A DNA stretch of 64,000 nucleotides from ZC4RG17 sp036259475 (GTDB lineage Bacteria; Actinomycetota; Acidimicrobiia; Spongiisociales; ZC4RG35). Shown in pieces: positions 1 through 9,375 of the stretch (the first letter of the stretch is position 1; every line of letters begins with the position of its first letter). A program made the position numbers and the translations under genes. The stretch spans positions 1 through 64,000 of the forward strand of contig DATABS010000094.1 in NCBI GenBank assembly GCA_036259475.1. The letters are read 5' to 3'. A model generated the notes under the pieces. That model saw nothing but the letters and a program-made list of their open reading frames with translations. It had not been told where the DNA came from and made no database searches.

Positions 1-1221
1 GCCACCTCCTCCTCCCCCCCCGGTGCATCCCCAGAAGGAGCCCTCTAGGTAGACCGGAACGAGCGCGACGATGCCATAGGTCTGAGTTCCGGTGCCCCAT
101 GTTTCAGCGTCGATTTGGGGGGCGGCTCCTAATCGAACGGCGTTTTCGATGTCCAGGCTGAACAGCGGATTGTCGAAGGAACCGAGGCGCCACTCGCTGA
201 GGCAGGTCGCCATCGTCGGTGTATCATTAGCCGTGTTGCAGCTTGTGGGCTGAGCTCCCACCCCGTCGAGATATGTCCACAATCCGGTGTCATCAAGACC
301 TGGAGAGCCGTTTTCGACCGGGATTGTGTTGGGGCCACGAGCTATTCGGCCCGGATAGAATCTGTCGAGGAGAGTGCTGCTTCCCGCAACCATTCCATCG
401 TAGAGAGCCGAACCACCTCCGGTCTGCCCATCCACATGGTTGGGCCGACTGTTGAAAATGGGGCAATAGTCGCCATCTTCGCGCACACCGGGATCACTTG
501 AGATGGTGCCGACCGGATGATCCACCCCGGCCACCATGTTCGCTCGTAGCTTGTTCTGTGCCTGGGCATTACCACAGGTCTGTTGCGTTCCAGTTGTGCC
601 ATTGCCGTAGAGGCTGAAGTCGAGGGTGCCGAAGTTCCCCGAGTCTGGCCCATCACAGGGAGGCGGAGCGTTCGGACCATCCCGAAGGCAAACCTCGGTG
701 TCACCCGCCGCGCCCGACGGGAGCCCGAACGGCAACACTCGCCCCTCTTGCCCGAGATCTGCCTGAGCCTCGGCAAACGCCGAGGTGGCAATGGAGGTCA
801 CACCGAGGACGCGTCCGAAGGTCGTCTCGACTTCGATGGTGGGGATGAGGACACGGGACCGTTGAAGGTTGGCGGTGAACGACACACATGGGTATGTCGA
901 CGACACGATCGTGAGGGGGGTGGGATCAACACATGTAGCCCAATCGGCCGCCGCAGGGTTGTCGAGGCTGGCGTTCGCCACCGCCAACGCTTGGGCCGCT
1001 CCGTTGTTGGCTGCCGTGGCGGGATTGCTGCTACCGCGGGCAAACTGCAGAGCCGTCATTGAGGCCATGTCTGCAGCGCTCTGATCTTGTCGACGTTCAC
1101 TGAAAGCGGCACCGATATCTACAGCCAAGGCAGCGAAACCCATCAGCATGACGAGAGATGCAGCAACCAGAACGGCTACGGCGCCACGGTCGTTACGGTT
1201 CCCAGCCCCTATGTTGCCCAT
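1..1221 (-). CDS. TadG-like secreted/pilus-associated protein, partial (runs off left edge)
   Basis: The frame is open from an ATG at 1221 to the window edge (407 codons, no stop), so the C-terminus lies outside. The N-terminus begins MGNIGAGNRNDRGAVAVLVA and is followed by one hydrophobic segment (LVAASLVMLMGFAALAVDIG) and then RRQDQSAADMASMTALQFA. That is the usual start of TadG/TadE-type 'putative Flp pilus-assembly' proteins: charged start, one membrane helix, then a 'DxxSxADxAAL' segment. The rest is a long exported domain with several Cys, and the visible end is a run of seven Gly codons. AGGGAG lies about 5 bases before the ATG; an in-frame ATG at 1236 is the alternative start. It is separated from the main Tad operon (11.9-18.7 kb) by 10 kb. 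The family is inferred from the N-terminal pattern; the function of the large domain is unknown. Confidence 0.72.
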   Translation of the reverse strand, partial: MGNIGAGNRNDRGAVAVLVAASLVMLMGFAALAVDIGAAFSERRQDQSAADMASMTALQFARGSSNPATAANNGAAQALAVANASLDNPAAADWATCVDPTPLTIVSSTYPCVSFTANLQRSRVLIPTIEVETTFGRVLGVTSIATSAFAEAQADLGQEGRVLPFGLPSGAAGDTEVCLRDGPNAPPPCDGPDSGNFGTLDFSLYGNGTTGTQQTCGNAQAQNKLRANMVAGVDHPVGTISSDPGVREDGDYCPIFNSRPNHVDGQTGGGSALYDGMVAGSSTLLDRFYPGRIARGPNTIPVENGSPGLDDTGLWTYLDGVGAQPTSCNTANDTPTMATCLSEWRLGSFDNPLFSLDIENAVRLGAAPQIDAETWGTGTQTYGIVALVPVYLEGSFWGCTGGGGGGG

Positions 1222-1622
1222 TCCACTCCCTGTCATTTGTTCTGGTCCCCGGTCGGTACTTGCTACCGGTTCTGCCCTTTCGCAGCGTCGACCCGAGTTC
1301 TCCAGATATTGACTCTCAGGGAATGATCGACGGCAGCATACCGGGTCTCTATAGGTCGTCTGACCTTTGTGCGCTGGTGATCTGAGTCGGCCCGGTTCAT
1401 GTGCAATGCATCGGTCGGTAAGACCGGTTCGGACGAGAGCCAATCTCAGCTATTACTTCTAGGACTAGTCACAAAGCACGACTTGAGTTATCCACAAACG
1501 GCGGGCAAATCCGAAATGTCGTTCGCCCTCCTCGTCAGACACGGAGGAGCGGCTGCGTCAGCCTTTGCAAAAGACCGCTCGCCGTAACGAGTTCGTAATG
1601 CTGTAGATGGCAGTATTCCAAC
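1222..1622. other. Intergenic region with a single perfect DnaA box
   Basis: About 400 bases between two divergent genes, with no convincing ORF. It is less GC-rich than its surroundings and contains one consensus DnaA box, TTATCCACA, at 1488-1496. No cluster of boxes and no dnaA/dnaN neighbours are seen, so an origin is unlikely. The region presumably carries the promoters of both flanking genes. Confidence 0.5.
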
Positions 1623-2834
1623 ATGGCCGGCGTCTCATCGTCAGAACGGATACCCAGATGGGTATTGGTGGTGTGGTCGATCCAGATGGTGATGCTGCTC
1701 GGAGGCCTGCTGTTGTGGGTCGTGCAGGGAGTGATCCGAGGCGTCCCTGGCCCGGTGATCGCCGGCGTCTACGTAGTCGGTGTGGTCGACGTCGCCGTCG
1801 TGATCGTCTACATCGTGGCGGCTGGCGCTTTGGCTTCGGTGGCGGCAATTCTCGTGGCGCGAGTGCCCGAAAATCGCACCGGATGGATCCTGAGCGGGGT
1901 GGCGGCGTGGATGGTGGTGAGCTTCTCGACCATCATGGCGCTCTACTTTCTCCACTCACCGGGTTCGTCGCAGACGGCTCTCGCCAACTGGCTGGGGGCC
2001 TGGACCTTCGTCGTGGCGGTGCCGACCAGCCTGGTGCTGATGATCTTCCCGACCGGAAGACTGCCGTCACGCCGATGGGGGATCCTGCCTTGGCTGGCAT
2101 TGGGCGGCATCACCGGTTGGATTTTGGAAGAGGCCGCCGGCCCGAGGTTGGGCCTCGAGGAGGAGCTCCCTAATCCATGGGCTAACCCTCAGCTGCTCGA
2201 GTTCGGTGACGGGCTCGCATTGCTCTTCCTGCCCGCGCTAATCGGCACGGTGGCCTCACTAGTCGTGCGTTACCGGAAGGCGGCACGCGACGTCAGGCTG
2301 CAGATGAAATGGGTCGCTTATGGAGGGGTCCTCCAGGTCGGAGCCATCCTTCTCACCTGGTCGGCGGAGATCTTCAGTCCCACAGATTTCCCGGTGGAGG
2401 TGGTCCTGATCGGGATGCTGTCGACCCTCATCGTCCCCGTCGCGCTCGGCGTGGCGATCCTCCGTTACCGGCTGTACGACATCGATCATCTGGTGAGCAG
2501 GACGGTGACATACCTGGTGCTGAGCGTCCTGCTGGCGGCGGTGTATCTTGGAGGAGTCATCGGCATTCAGGCGATCTTCCCCTCGTCGGAGGGTTTGGCG
2601 GTGGCCGCCACCACTCTCGGCCTCGCCTTCTTGTTCAATCCCCTTCGGCGCCGGGTCCAGGATCAGATGGACCGAAGGTTCAACCGTCGGCGCTTCGACG
2701 CCGAGAGGGTGCTGCAACTGTTCACCGAGCGATTGAGAGTCGTCCATACCGTGGAAGAATTGGCGGCCGACCTCGCCGGCACGCTGCAACAGACCCTGGC
2801 GCCCGCCTCCATCGCCGTCTGGATCCGTGAGTGA
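1623..2834 (+). CDS. Multi-pass membrane protein resembling a sensor kinase N-terminus, without a kinase domain
   Basis: 403 aa. The first two thirds hold about eight hydrophobic segments (for example VLVVWSIQMVMLLGGLLLWV near the start and TVTYLVLSVLLAAVYLGGVI later). Then comes a charged stretch, FNPLRRRVQDQMDRRFNRRRFDAE, and a short helical end (residues ~340-403: LQLFTERLRVVHTVEELAADLAGTLQQTLAPASIAVWI). This layout matches the membrane and linker part of actinobacterial sensor histidine kinases, but the protein stops before any HisKA or HATPase domain. It may sense through a partner or be a truncated relative. The start is uncertain because no clear ribosome site precedes ATG 1623. It ends at a strong hairpin shared with the opposite-strand gene. 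Confidence 0.75.
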   Translation: MAGVSSSERIPRWVLVVWSIQMVMLLGGLLLWVVQGVIRGVPGPVIAGVYVVGVVDVAVVIVYIVAAGALASVAAILVARVPENRTGWILSGVAAWMVVSFSTIMALYFLHSPGSSQTALANWLGAWTFVVAVPTSLVLMIFPTGRLPSRRWGILPWLALGGITGWILEEAAGPRLGLEEELPNPWANPQLLEFGDGLALLFLPALIGTVASLVVRYRKAARDVRLQMKWVAYGGVLQVGAILLTWSAEIFSPTDFPVEVVLIGMLSTLIVPVALGVAILRYRLYDIDHLVSRTVTYLVLSVLLAAVYLGGVIGIQAIFPSSEGLAVAATTLGLAFLFNPLRRRVQDQMDRRFNRRRFDAERVLQLFTERLRVVHTVEELAADLAGTLQQTLAPASIAVWIRE

Positions 2835-2855
2835 TCGGGGCGCTCTAGCGCAGCA

Positions 2856-2888
2856 GAAGGGGAGGACCCGGTGTGGGTCCTCCCCTTC
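2856..2888. terminator. Bidirectional terminator-like hairpin
   Basis: A perfect 14-bp inverted repeat (GAAGGGGAGGACCC / GGGTCCTCCCCTTC) with a 5-base loop lies between the convergent genes ending at 2834 and 2907. There is no long T-tract, as is common in GC-rich actinobacteria. Confidence 0.8.
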
Positions 2889-2906
2889 ATTCGCCTGCGG
2901 AGCGGA

Positions 2907-3695
2907 TCAGGACTCGACGCAGCTGACGTAGACCGTTGCGGTGGTTGCACCGGCTCCTTCGGCCACGACCGTCCAGCCGTTGCCGTCGGGGCGGGATGCG
3001 GTCACCAACCAGGAGGCGTTACCGGAGTCGACCTTGAAACCGCCTCCGAGGGCGACGTGGCCGGCGGGGCAGGTGGCCGTCAGCGACTGGGTCTGCTGAC
3101 CGCCCGACCAGGTGGCCTGGTTGGTGGCGACGGTGACGTCGCCGATGGTGCCGGCGGGTCCCTGTGGGCCCTGTTCACCCTGCTCGCCCTGCGGTCCCTG
3201 CTCGCCCTGGTCGCCCTTATCGCCCTTATCGCCCTTCGGTCCCTGGGGTCCTTCGGGTCCCTCAGGTCCCTGAACGCCTTGCTCGCCCTCGGGGCCCTGC
3301 GGGCCGGCCGGACCGGCGTCGCCCTTTTCGCCCTGGGGACCCTGCGGTCCACGGGGGCCAGTGTCGCCCTTGGGTCCCTGAGGTCCCTGGGGGCCGACGG
3401 CACCGCCCGGTCCCTGGGTGCCGACGCCGTCGTTGCCCTGGTCCAGTTGCGAGTAGCGGTGGAAGAAGGCAGCCACTTCACCTCGGCTGATGGCGTCGTC
3501 CGGGCAATACTTGTTGTTGGTCGGTGGGTTACATCCACGGGTGATCCCGTTGTCCCACATCCACTCGATGTCTCCGGCGAAAGTGTGATCGTCGGGGACA
3601 TCCACGAACGGGCCGGATCCGGCATAGGCCGCCATCGGCAGCAGCATGGCCATCACCAGACCTACTGCCCATCGCTTGGTGCGCTTTGCGTTCAT
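2907..3695 (-). CDS. Secreted collagen-like protein with one S-layer-like repeat
   Basis: 262 aa. Residues 1-25 are a Sec signal peptide (KRTKRWAVGLVMAMLLPMAAYA). Residues ~30-80 form one S-layer-homology-like unit (DVPDDHTFAGDIEWMWDNG, then ITRGCNPP, then YCPDDAISRGEVAAFFHR). Residues ~92-182 are Gly-X-Y triplets (GPQGPQGPKGDTGPRGP type), and the C-terminal ~75 residues form a predicted globular beta domain with two Cys. The S-layer-like unit recurs twice in the protein at 33024-34313, so it is probably this organism's way of holding proteins at the cell surface. The collagen-like part should form a stiff triple-helical stalk presenting the C-terminal head. The ATG is preceded by AAAGGACTCCTGAG. 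The ligand of the head is unknown. Confidence 0.88.
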   Translation of the reverse strand: MNAKRTKRWAVGLVMAMLLPMAAYAGSGPFVDVPDDHTFAGDIEWMWDNGITRGCNPPTNNKYCPDDAISRGEVAAFFHRYSQLDQGNDGVGTQGPGGAVGPQGPQGPKGDTGPRGPQGPQGEKGDAGPAGPQGPEGEQGVQGPEGPEGPQGPKGDKGDKGDQGEQGPQGEQGEQGPQGPAGTIGDVTVATNQATWSGGQQTQSLTATCPAGHVALGGGFKVDSGNASWLVTASRPDGNGWTVVAEGAGATTATVYVSCVES

Positions 3696-3782
3696 CTCAG
3701 GAGTCCTTTCGGGTTTGTTTCCTTGTGCTGGGAGGCATCGGCTCCTAGAGCCCTGCGGACCAGGAGGGGAAATTCAATCCAC

Positions 3783-3793
3783 CTAGTGACTAG
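3783..3793. promoter_or_regulatory. Possible operator (CTAG-rich palindrome) upstream of collagen-like gene
   Basis: CTAGTGACTAG is an 11-base palindrome with a central G. A further ACTAG occurs nearby at about 3805-3809. CTAG tetranucleotides are usually rare in bacteria, so the cluster about 90 bases upstream of the collagen-like gene start may be a regulator site. No regulator is identified. Confidence 0.3.
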
Positions 3794-3884
3794 TCATCCA
3801 GGTAACTAGCAGCTGTTGCAACTGTCTGCGCTCGTTAACGGCCCTCTAGATCCCGCCAAAAGGGTCGCGTAGTGTCAGCGGTGA

Positions 3885-4232
3885 GTGTCGAAAGGACCGA
3901 ACCTGACGGATGCCACTGCCCGTGCTCGCCTGTATTCTTCTTTGAGCGACGTCATCGGAGTCGAAAACGCAGGCACGCTGATGAGTTACCTACCGGGGGA
4001 CGAACCGGCCACGAAGGCCGACATATCTCTTCTCCGCGAGGAACTCTCCGGCCGGATGGATGGCTTGGAGCAGCGAATGGACCGCTTCGACCTCCGGATG
4101 GACCGCTTCGAGGACAAGCTGGATGGCTTCCATCTCGCTCTACTCACCCAAAGCCGCACCTACCTGATTTCGATGGTGGGGTCGATCCTCACCACTGCGG
4201 GGTTGGTGATCGCGATCACCCGGCTGACCTGA
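3885..4232 (+). CDS. Small coiled-coil protein with C-terminal membrane anchor
   Basis: 115 aa from GTG 3885. Residues ~48-90 are heptad-like and charged (ISLLREELSGRMDGLEQRMD, then RFDLRMDRFEDKLDGF), predicted to form a coiled coil. A single hydrophobic helix follows at ~94-112 (YLISMVGSILTTAGLVIAI). No enzyme motif is present. Small proteins with this layout are common in actinobacteria and their role is unknown. It is convergent with sdhB, with 5 bases between the stops. Confidence 0.65.
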   Translation: MSKGPNLTDATARARLYSSLSDVIGVENAGTLMSYLPGDEPATKADISLLREELSGRMDGLEQRMDRFDLRMDRFEDKLDGFHLALLTQSRTYLISMVGSILTTAGLVIAITRLT

Positions 4233-4237
4233 CTCCG

Positions 4238-5014
4238 TCAGCCGGACTGGCTGAGCAGCCGCCGATTCTTGACCTTGGCTTTGATGTAATCGCGGTTCAT
4301 CAGAGCGATGAAGTCGATCGAGATCGCCTTGGGGCAGGCCTTCTCGCACTCACCGTGGTTGGTGCAGGATCCGAAGTAGTCCTCCATCACCTCTACCATC
4401 GCCTGGGTGCGCGTCCACCGTTCCGACTGTCCTTGGGGCAGAAGATTCAGATGGGCGACCTTGGCGGCGGTGAACAGGTTGGCGGCCCCGTTGGGGCACG
4501 CCGCCACGCACGCCCCGCACCCGATGCAGGCGGCGGCGTCGAAGGCCGTCTCGGACACCTCCCTCGGCACGGGGATCAGGTTGGCGTCCGGCGCCGAACC
4601 TGTGTCGACGGTGACGTACCCGCCGGCATCGATGATGCGGTCGAACGAAGAGCGGTCCACCACCAGGTCCTTGATGATCGGAAAACCGCTCGCCCGCCAC
4701 GGCTCGACGGTGATCGTGTCGCCGTCGCGGAACTTGCGCATGTGGAGCTGGCAAGTAGCAGTTCCCAACTGGGGCCCGTGAGCCTGGCCGTCGATCATCA
4801 CACCACAGGCCCCACAGATGCCCTCGCGGCAGTCATGGTCGAAGCTGATCGGCTCCTCGCCCTGGGCGACGAGGCGCTCGTTGAGGACGTCGAGCATCTC
4901 GAGGAACGACATCTCGGGTTGCAGATCCTCGACCAGGTAGGTGGCGAACCTCCCGGCCCGATCGGGACCGTCCTGTTTCCAGACCCGGAGGGTGATGTTC
5001 ACTTTGTCCCCCAC
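4238..5014 (-). CDS. sdhB: Succinate dehydrogenase iron-sulfur subunit
   Basis: 258 aa. Carries the three Fe-S clusters that pass electrons from the flavoprotein to quinone in complex II. The [2Fe-2S] ligands are in CREGICGACGV (residues 62-70) with a further Cys at about 88. The [4Fe-4S] ligands are in CIGCGACVAACP, and the third cluster uses the second Cys group, CTNHGECEKACP. Length and motif order are normal for the family. The GTG start follows sdhA by 16 bases, and sdhC-sdhA-sdhB form one leftward operon. Confidence 0.95.
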   Translation of the reverse strand: MGDKVNITLRVWKQDGPDRAGRFATYLVEDLQPEMSFLEMLDVLNERLVAQGEEPISFDHDCREGICGACGVMIDGQAHGPQLGTATCQLHMRKFRDGDTITVEPWRASGFPIIKDLVVDRSSFDRIIDAGGYVTVDTGSAPDANLIPVPREVSETAFDAAACIGCGACVAACPNGAANLFTAAKVAHLNLLPQGQSERWTRTQAMVEVMEDYFGSCTNHGECEKACPKAISIDFIALMNRDYIKAKVKNRRLLSQSG

Positions 5015-5030
5015 GACGAAGAAGACCTCG

Positions 5031-6959
<1,929 letters not shown>

Positions 6960-6960
6960 C

Positions 6961-7719
6961 TCAACCTCCTACGAAACCGACGAGCACGGCGACCGGCATG
7001 ATGACGTTGGGAACGACGATCACGGCCGTCAGCGCCCAGGCGAGATAGCGCCGCCACACGTTGAAGCGCGGATGGTTCACCCCCAGGCTCTGGAACATCG
7101 ACCAGGCGCCGTGGAAGATGTGGGGGGCGAGAGCCAGGTTGGCGAGGACGTAGAAGACGACCACCCCGGGGCGGGAGAACGTGGCGACGAAGTTGGCGTA
7201 CACCTGGCCTCGTTCCCACGTGTCCGGGGCGGCCGGCTGGATGCCCCAGGTGAGATCGGCCAGGTGGAAGATCACGAACAGGAGGACGATCACTCCCGAC
7301 CAGCGCATCGTCCGGCTGGCGTAGTTGGCCGCCAGGTAGGTACGGGGGCCCGAGTAGTCGGTGGGGCGGGCCCGGCGGTTCATCACGGTGAGGGCGTAGG
7401 CGGCGTGGACGTGGACGAGCGTCGCGATCAGCAGGCCGGTACGGAGCATCCACAACACGACATGGTGGGGAGCGAAGGGAAAGAGCAGCGAGCGCAGCCC
7501 CTCGGCGTATAGATCGATCTCTGGGACCCCGTCCACCGCAGGGAGAAAGATCTTGACATTGCCCAGCACGTGAGCCACGAGATAAACGAGCAGGATGATC
7601 CCCGAGACCGCCATCGCCCACTTCTTGCCGACCGCCGACCGGTACAAGTCCACCAGCCAGAGGGAGCGCCGGCGTTCAGCTGTGGCGACCAACCTCTTCC
7701 TTTCACTCGGGCGGCCCAT
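6961..7719 (-). CDS. sdhC: Succinate dehydrogenase cytochrome b / membrane anchor subunit
   Basis: 252 aa with five hydrophobic helices (for example AMAVSGIILLVYLVAHVLGN and VIVLLFVIFHLADLTW). Conserved His residues in or near the helices are suitable haem b ligands (AHVLGN, APHHVVLW, HVHAAY, FHLADL). The single large anchor, with no separate sdhD, matches the cytochrome b558-type complex II of Gram-positive bacteria. It is the first gene of the operon. The ATG is preceded by GGAAGGG, and the promoter must lie in the 120 bases shared with whiB. Confidence 0.92.
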   Translation of the reverse strand: MGRPSERKRLVATAERRRSLWLVDLYRSAVGKKWAMAVSGIILLVYLVAHVLGNVKIFLPAVDGVPEIDLYAEGLRSLLFPFAPHHVVLWMLRTGLLIATLVHVHAAYALTVMNRRARPTDYSGPRTYLAANYASRTMRWSGVIVLLFVIFHLADLTWGIQPAAPDTWERGQVYANFVATFSRPGVVVFYVLANLALAPHIFHGAWSMFQSLGVNHPRFNVWRRYLAWALTAVIVVPNVIMPVAVLVGFVGG

Positions 7720-7781
7720 TATGGCAACCCTTCCACCGGGGGTTGACGGCGCGCGTAAGACGGCGTAATCTCAAGCTTGTA

Positions 7782-7797
7782 ATTACACGCGTGTAAT
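7782..7797. promoter_or_regulatory. Perfect 16-bp palindrome between sdhC and whiB (putative operator)
   Basis: ATTACACGCGTGTAAT is a perfect palindrome midway between the divergent sdhC (start 7719) and whiB (start 7840) genes. Its size and symmetry fit a dimeric repressor or activator able to control both promoters. No regulator can be assigned from the window. Confidence 0.6.
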
Positions 7798-7839
7798 CGC
7801 GTGATGCGTCATGGAACGCTGCGAGCGAGAGGGATCGGG

Positions 7840-8115
7840 ATGCAGAGCAAGCTCATCGAAGCGCTGGCGATAGGGGAGTTGTCTTGGCAGGACTATGCCA
7901 ACTGCCGGGGAGCAGACGCCGATCTCTTCTTCCCGGAGCGGGGTGCGTCGACCCGCAAGGCCAAGGCGATCTGTGCCGAGTGCGAGGTACGGGCTGCGTG
8001 TCTCGACTACGCCATCGACATCGGCGAGAAGTTCGGTATCTGGGGTGGCATGTCAGAGCGGGAACGACGCAAGGTCCGTCGCGACCGACAGGTCGCCACC
8101 CGACGGGTCAGCTGA
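7840..8115 (+). CDS. WhiB-family iron-sulfur transcription regulator
   Basis: 91 aa from ATG 7840, chosen because GAGAGGG lies 6 bases upstream; an in-frame GTG at 7801 would add 13 residues. Has the four Cys that hold a [4Fe-4S] cluster: one in NCRGAD and three in ICAECEVRAAC. This is followed by the WhiB turn GIWGG and a basic end (SERERRKVRRDRQ) expected to contact DNA or sigma factor. WhiB proteins occur only in actinobacteria and their phages and regulate division, redox response or antibiotic resistance. The subfamily cannot be fixed here. The pairing with sdhC across a palindrome hints at a respiratory or redox role (inference). Confidence 0.93.
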   Translation: MQSKLIEALAIGELSWQDYANCRGADADLFFPERGASTRKAKAICAECEVRAACLDYAIDIGEKFGIWGGMSERERRKVRRDRQVATRRVS

Positions 8116-8129
8116 CAGCTCGACTCGCC

Positions 8130-8167
8130 ACCCATCATCTGCGGTCCACGAACCGCAGATGATGGGT
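8130..8167. terminator. Bidirectional terminator-like hairpin
   Basis: A perfect 16-bp stem, ACCCATCATCTGCGGT / ACCGCAGATGATGGGT, with a 6-base loop. It sits between whiB (ends 8115) and the leftward DUF1059-like gene (ends 8182). Confidence 0.85.
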
Positions 8168-8181
8168 GAAACCAAATCGGC

Positions 8182-8355
8182 TCAGCGGGTCTCGATCGCC
8201 GAGCGAACCGCCTCGGCCGTGGCCGGATCGATGGTCTCCATACCGTGAGCTTCCCGGACATGCTCAGCCGCCTGAGCCATCACCTCGTCGGTGGTCTCGG
8301 CCTCCACCACTCCCTCACAGCCGTCGAACAGCTTGGCGCATTCCAATCGCTGCAT
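8182..8355 (-). CDS. DUF1059-like small protein
   Basis: 57 aa, beginning MQRLECAKLFDGCEGVVEAE. Contains two Cys in the N-terminal part and the family-typical EHVREAHGM followed by a helical end (TAEAVRSAIETR). This fits DUF1059, small proteins of unknown function sometimes described as metal-binding. GGAGGCGAC immediately precedes the ATG and overlaps the end of the upstream small gene, so the two are translated as a pair. Confidence 0.8.
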   Translation of the reverse strand: MQRLECAKLFDGCEGVVEAETTDEVMAQAAEHVREAHGMETIDPATAEAVRSAIETR

Positions 8356-8363
8356 GTCGCCTC

Positions 8364-8516
8364 CTAGGCGGGTCGGGCCATGGCCCGGGCGTCGTCGTCA
8401 CTGAGTTCCATCTCGTGAACCTCCCGGGCGTGGTGCTGTGCCGCAGCCACCACCGCCTGGAGGTCTTCGGCGGTCAACACGACTCCGCAGGGGCATTCGA
8501 TCACTCGATCGATCAT
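8364..8516 (-). CDS. Second DUF1059-like small protein
   Basis: 50 aa. It begins MIDRVIECPCGVVL, with a CxC pair, and has the same HHAREVHEM signature as its downstream neighbour, so the two look like diverged duplicates. The start at ATG 8516 is supported by GAAAGG 7-8 bases upstream; an in-frame ATG at 8531 is less likely. It is divergent from the SARP-type regulator, whose start is about 60 bases away. Confidence 0.75.
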   Translation of the reverse strand: MIDRVIECPCGVVLTAEDLQAVVAAAQHHAREVHEMELSDDDARAMARPA

Positions 8517-8574
8517 GGCGTTACCTTTCATGGCGCGAGACTACGTCGACGATGTTGGCGAAAGGTTGGCGTAC

Positions 8575-9330
8575 TTGGTCCGAATCTACCTGATGGGTCG
8601 GGTGGCAATCGAAGGACCCGCCGCGGTCGTCGACGAAGCCGCGCTGCCGGGGCCACTGGGACGGGTGCTGTTGGCTCTCCTGGCCGTCGATCCCGGTCCG
8701 GTGGCTCGCAGCCGGGTGGCACAGGTCCTGTGGGATGACGACCCGCCAGCCGCATACGAGAGATCGCTCAACCCGCTCCTGTCCAAGCTGCGACGGGCGC
8801 TCGCCACAGCCGGGGCGGACAGGGAGTTGTTCGTGTCCGGGTCGGGTGCGGTTGGAATCCGTCGCCGAGCCGAACTGTGGATCGACGTGAACGAGGCGAC
8901 GACCGCCCTGGATGCCGCCGAAGGCGCCCTGCGCCGCGGGCGGCCCCATGAGGCGTGGCCCCGGGCGGCGGTGGCCACCTCGATCCTCGGGCGACCCTTT
9001 CTCGAAGGTGTCGATCTCCGGTGGGTGGCCGACCAGCGCCGGTCGTTGCATGATCGGCTGATCCGAGCCCATGAGGCAGCCGCCGACGTCTGGATCCAAC
9101 TGGACGATCCGGGCCAGGCGGTCGTTGCCGCCCGGCGGCTCGTAGAGGCCGACCCGTTCCGGGAGACAGGCTATGAGCGGCTCATCCGAGCCCATGTTCT
9201 TGCCGGGAACCGGGCCGAAGCGCTCCGGACTTTCGCCGAATGTGAGGCGACCCTGCGCCACGAACTCGGTGTCGATCCTTCCCCGCTCGTCCAGGCCGCT
9301 TACGAGGAGGCGTTGGGCGTCGCCAACTGA
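8575..9330 (+). CDS. SARP-family (BTAD domain) transcriptional regulator
   Basis: 251 aa from TTG 8575 (MVRIYLMGRVAIEG), preceded by GAAAGG; an upstream in-frame ATG at 8515 would overlap the divergent small gene. The N-terminal ~95 residues form a winged-helix DNA-binding domain of the OmpR/SARP type (RVLLALLAVDPGPVARSRVA, QVLWDDDPPAAYERSLNPLL, SKLRRAL). Residues ~105-250 form the bacterial transcriptional activation domain with TPR-like helices (RRLVEADPFRETGYERLIRA, AEALRTFAECEATLRHELGV). There is no ATPase or sensor domain, so it is a short SARP. SARPs usually activate nearby clusters; the target here is unclear. Confidence 0.88.
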   Translation: MVRIYLMGRVAIEGPAAVVDEAALPGPLGRVLLALLAVDPGPVARSRVAQVLWDDDPPAAYERSLNPLLSKLRRALATAGADRELFVSGSGAVGIRRRAELWIDVNEATTALDAAEGALRRGRPHEAWPRAAVATSILGRPFLEGVDLRWVADQRRSLHDRLIRAHEAAADVWIQLDDPGQAVVAARRLVEADPFRETGYERLIRAHVLAGNRAEALRTFAECEATLRHELGVDPSPLVQAAYEEALGVAN

Positions 9331-9375
9331 GGGGCAATCCCTTCCCATGGCCGATCGGTCTGCGATCATGCCGCC

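Noticed and set aside
1488..1496. Replication origin suggested by a perfect DnaA box
   Set aside because: Only one box is seen, with no AT-rich unwinding region and no dnaA, dnaN or gyrase genes nearby.
2871..3809. Long plus-strand frame of 312 codons
   Set aside because: It mirrors the collagen-like gene; its Leu/Ala/Gly repeats are the antisense of Gly-X-Y codons.
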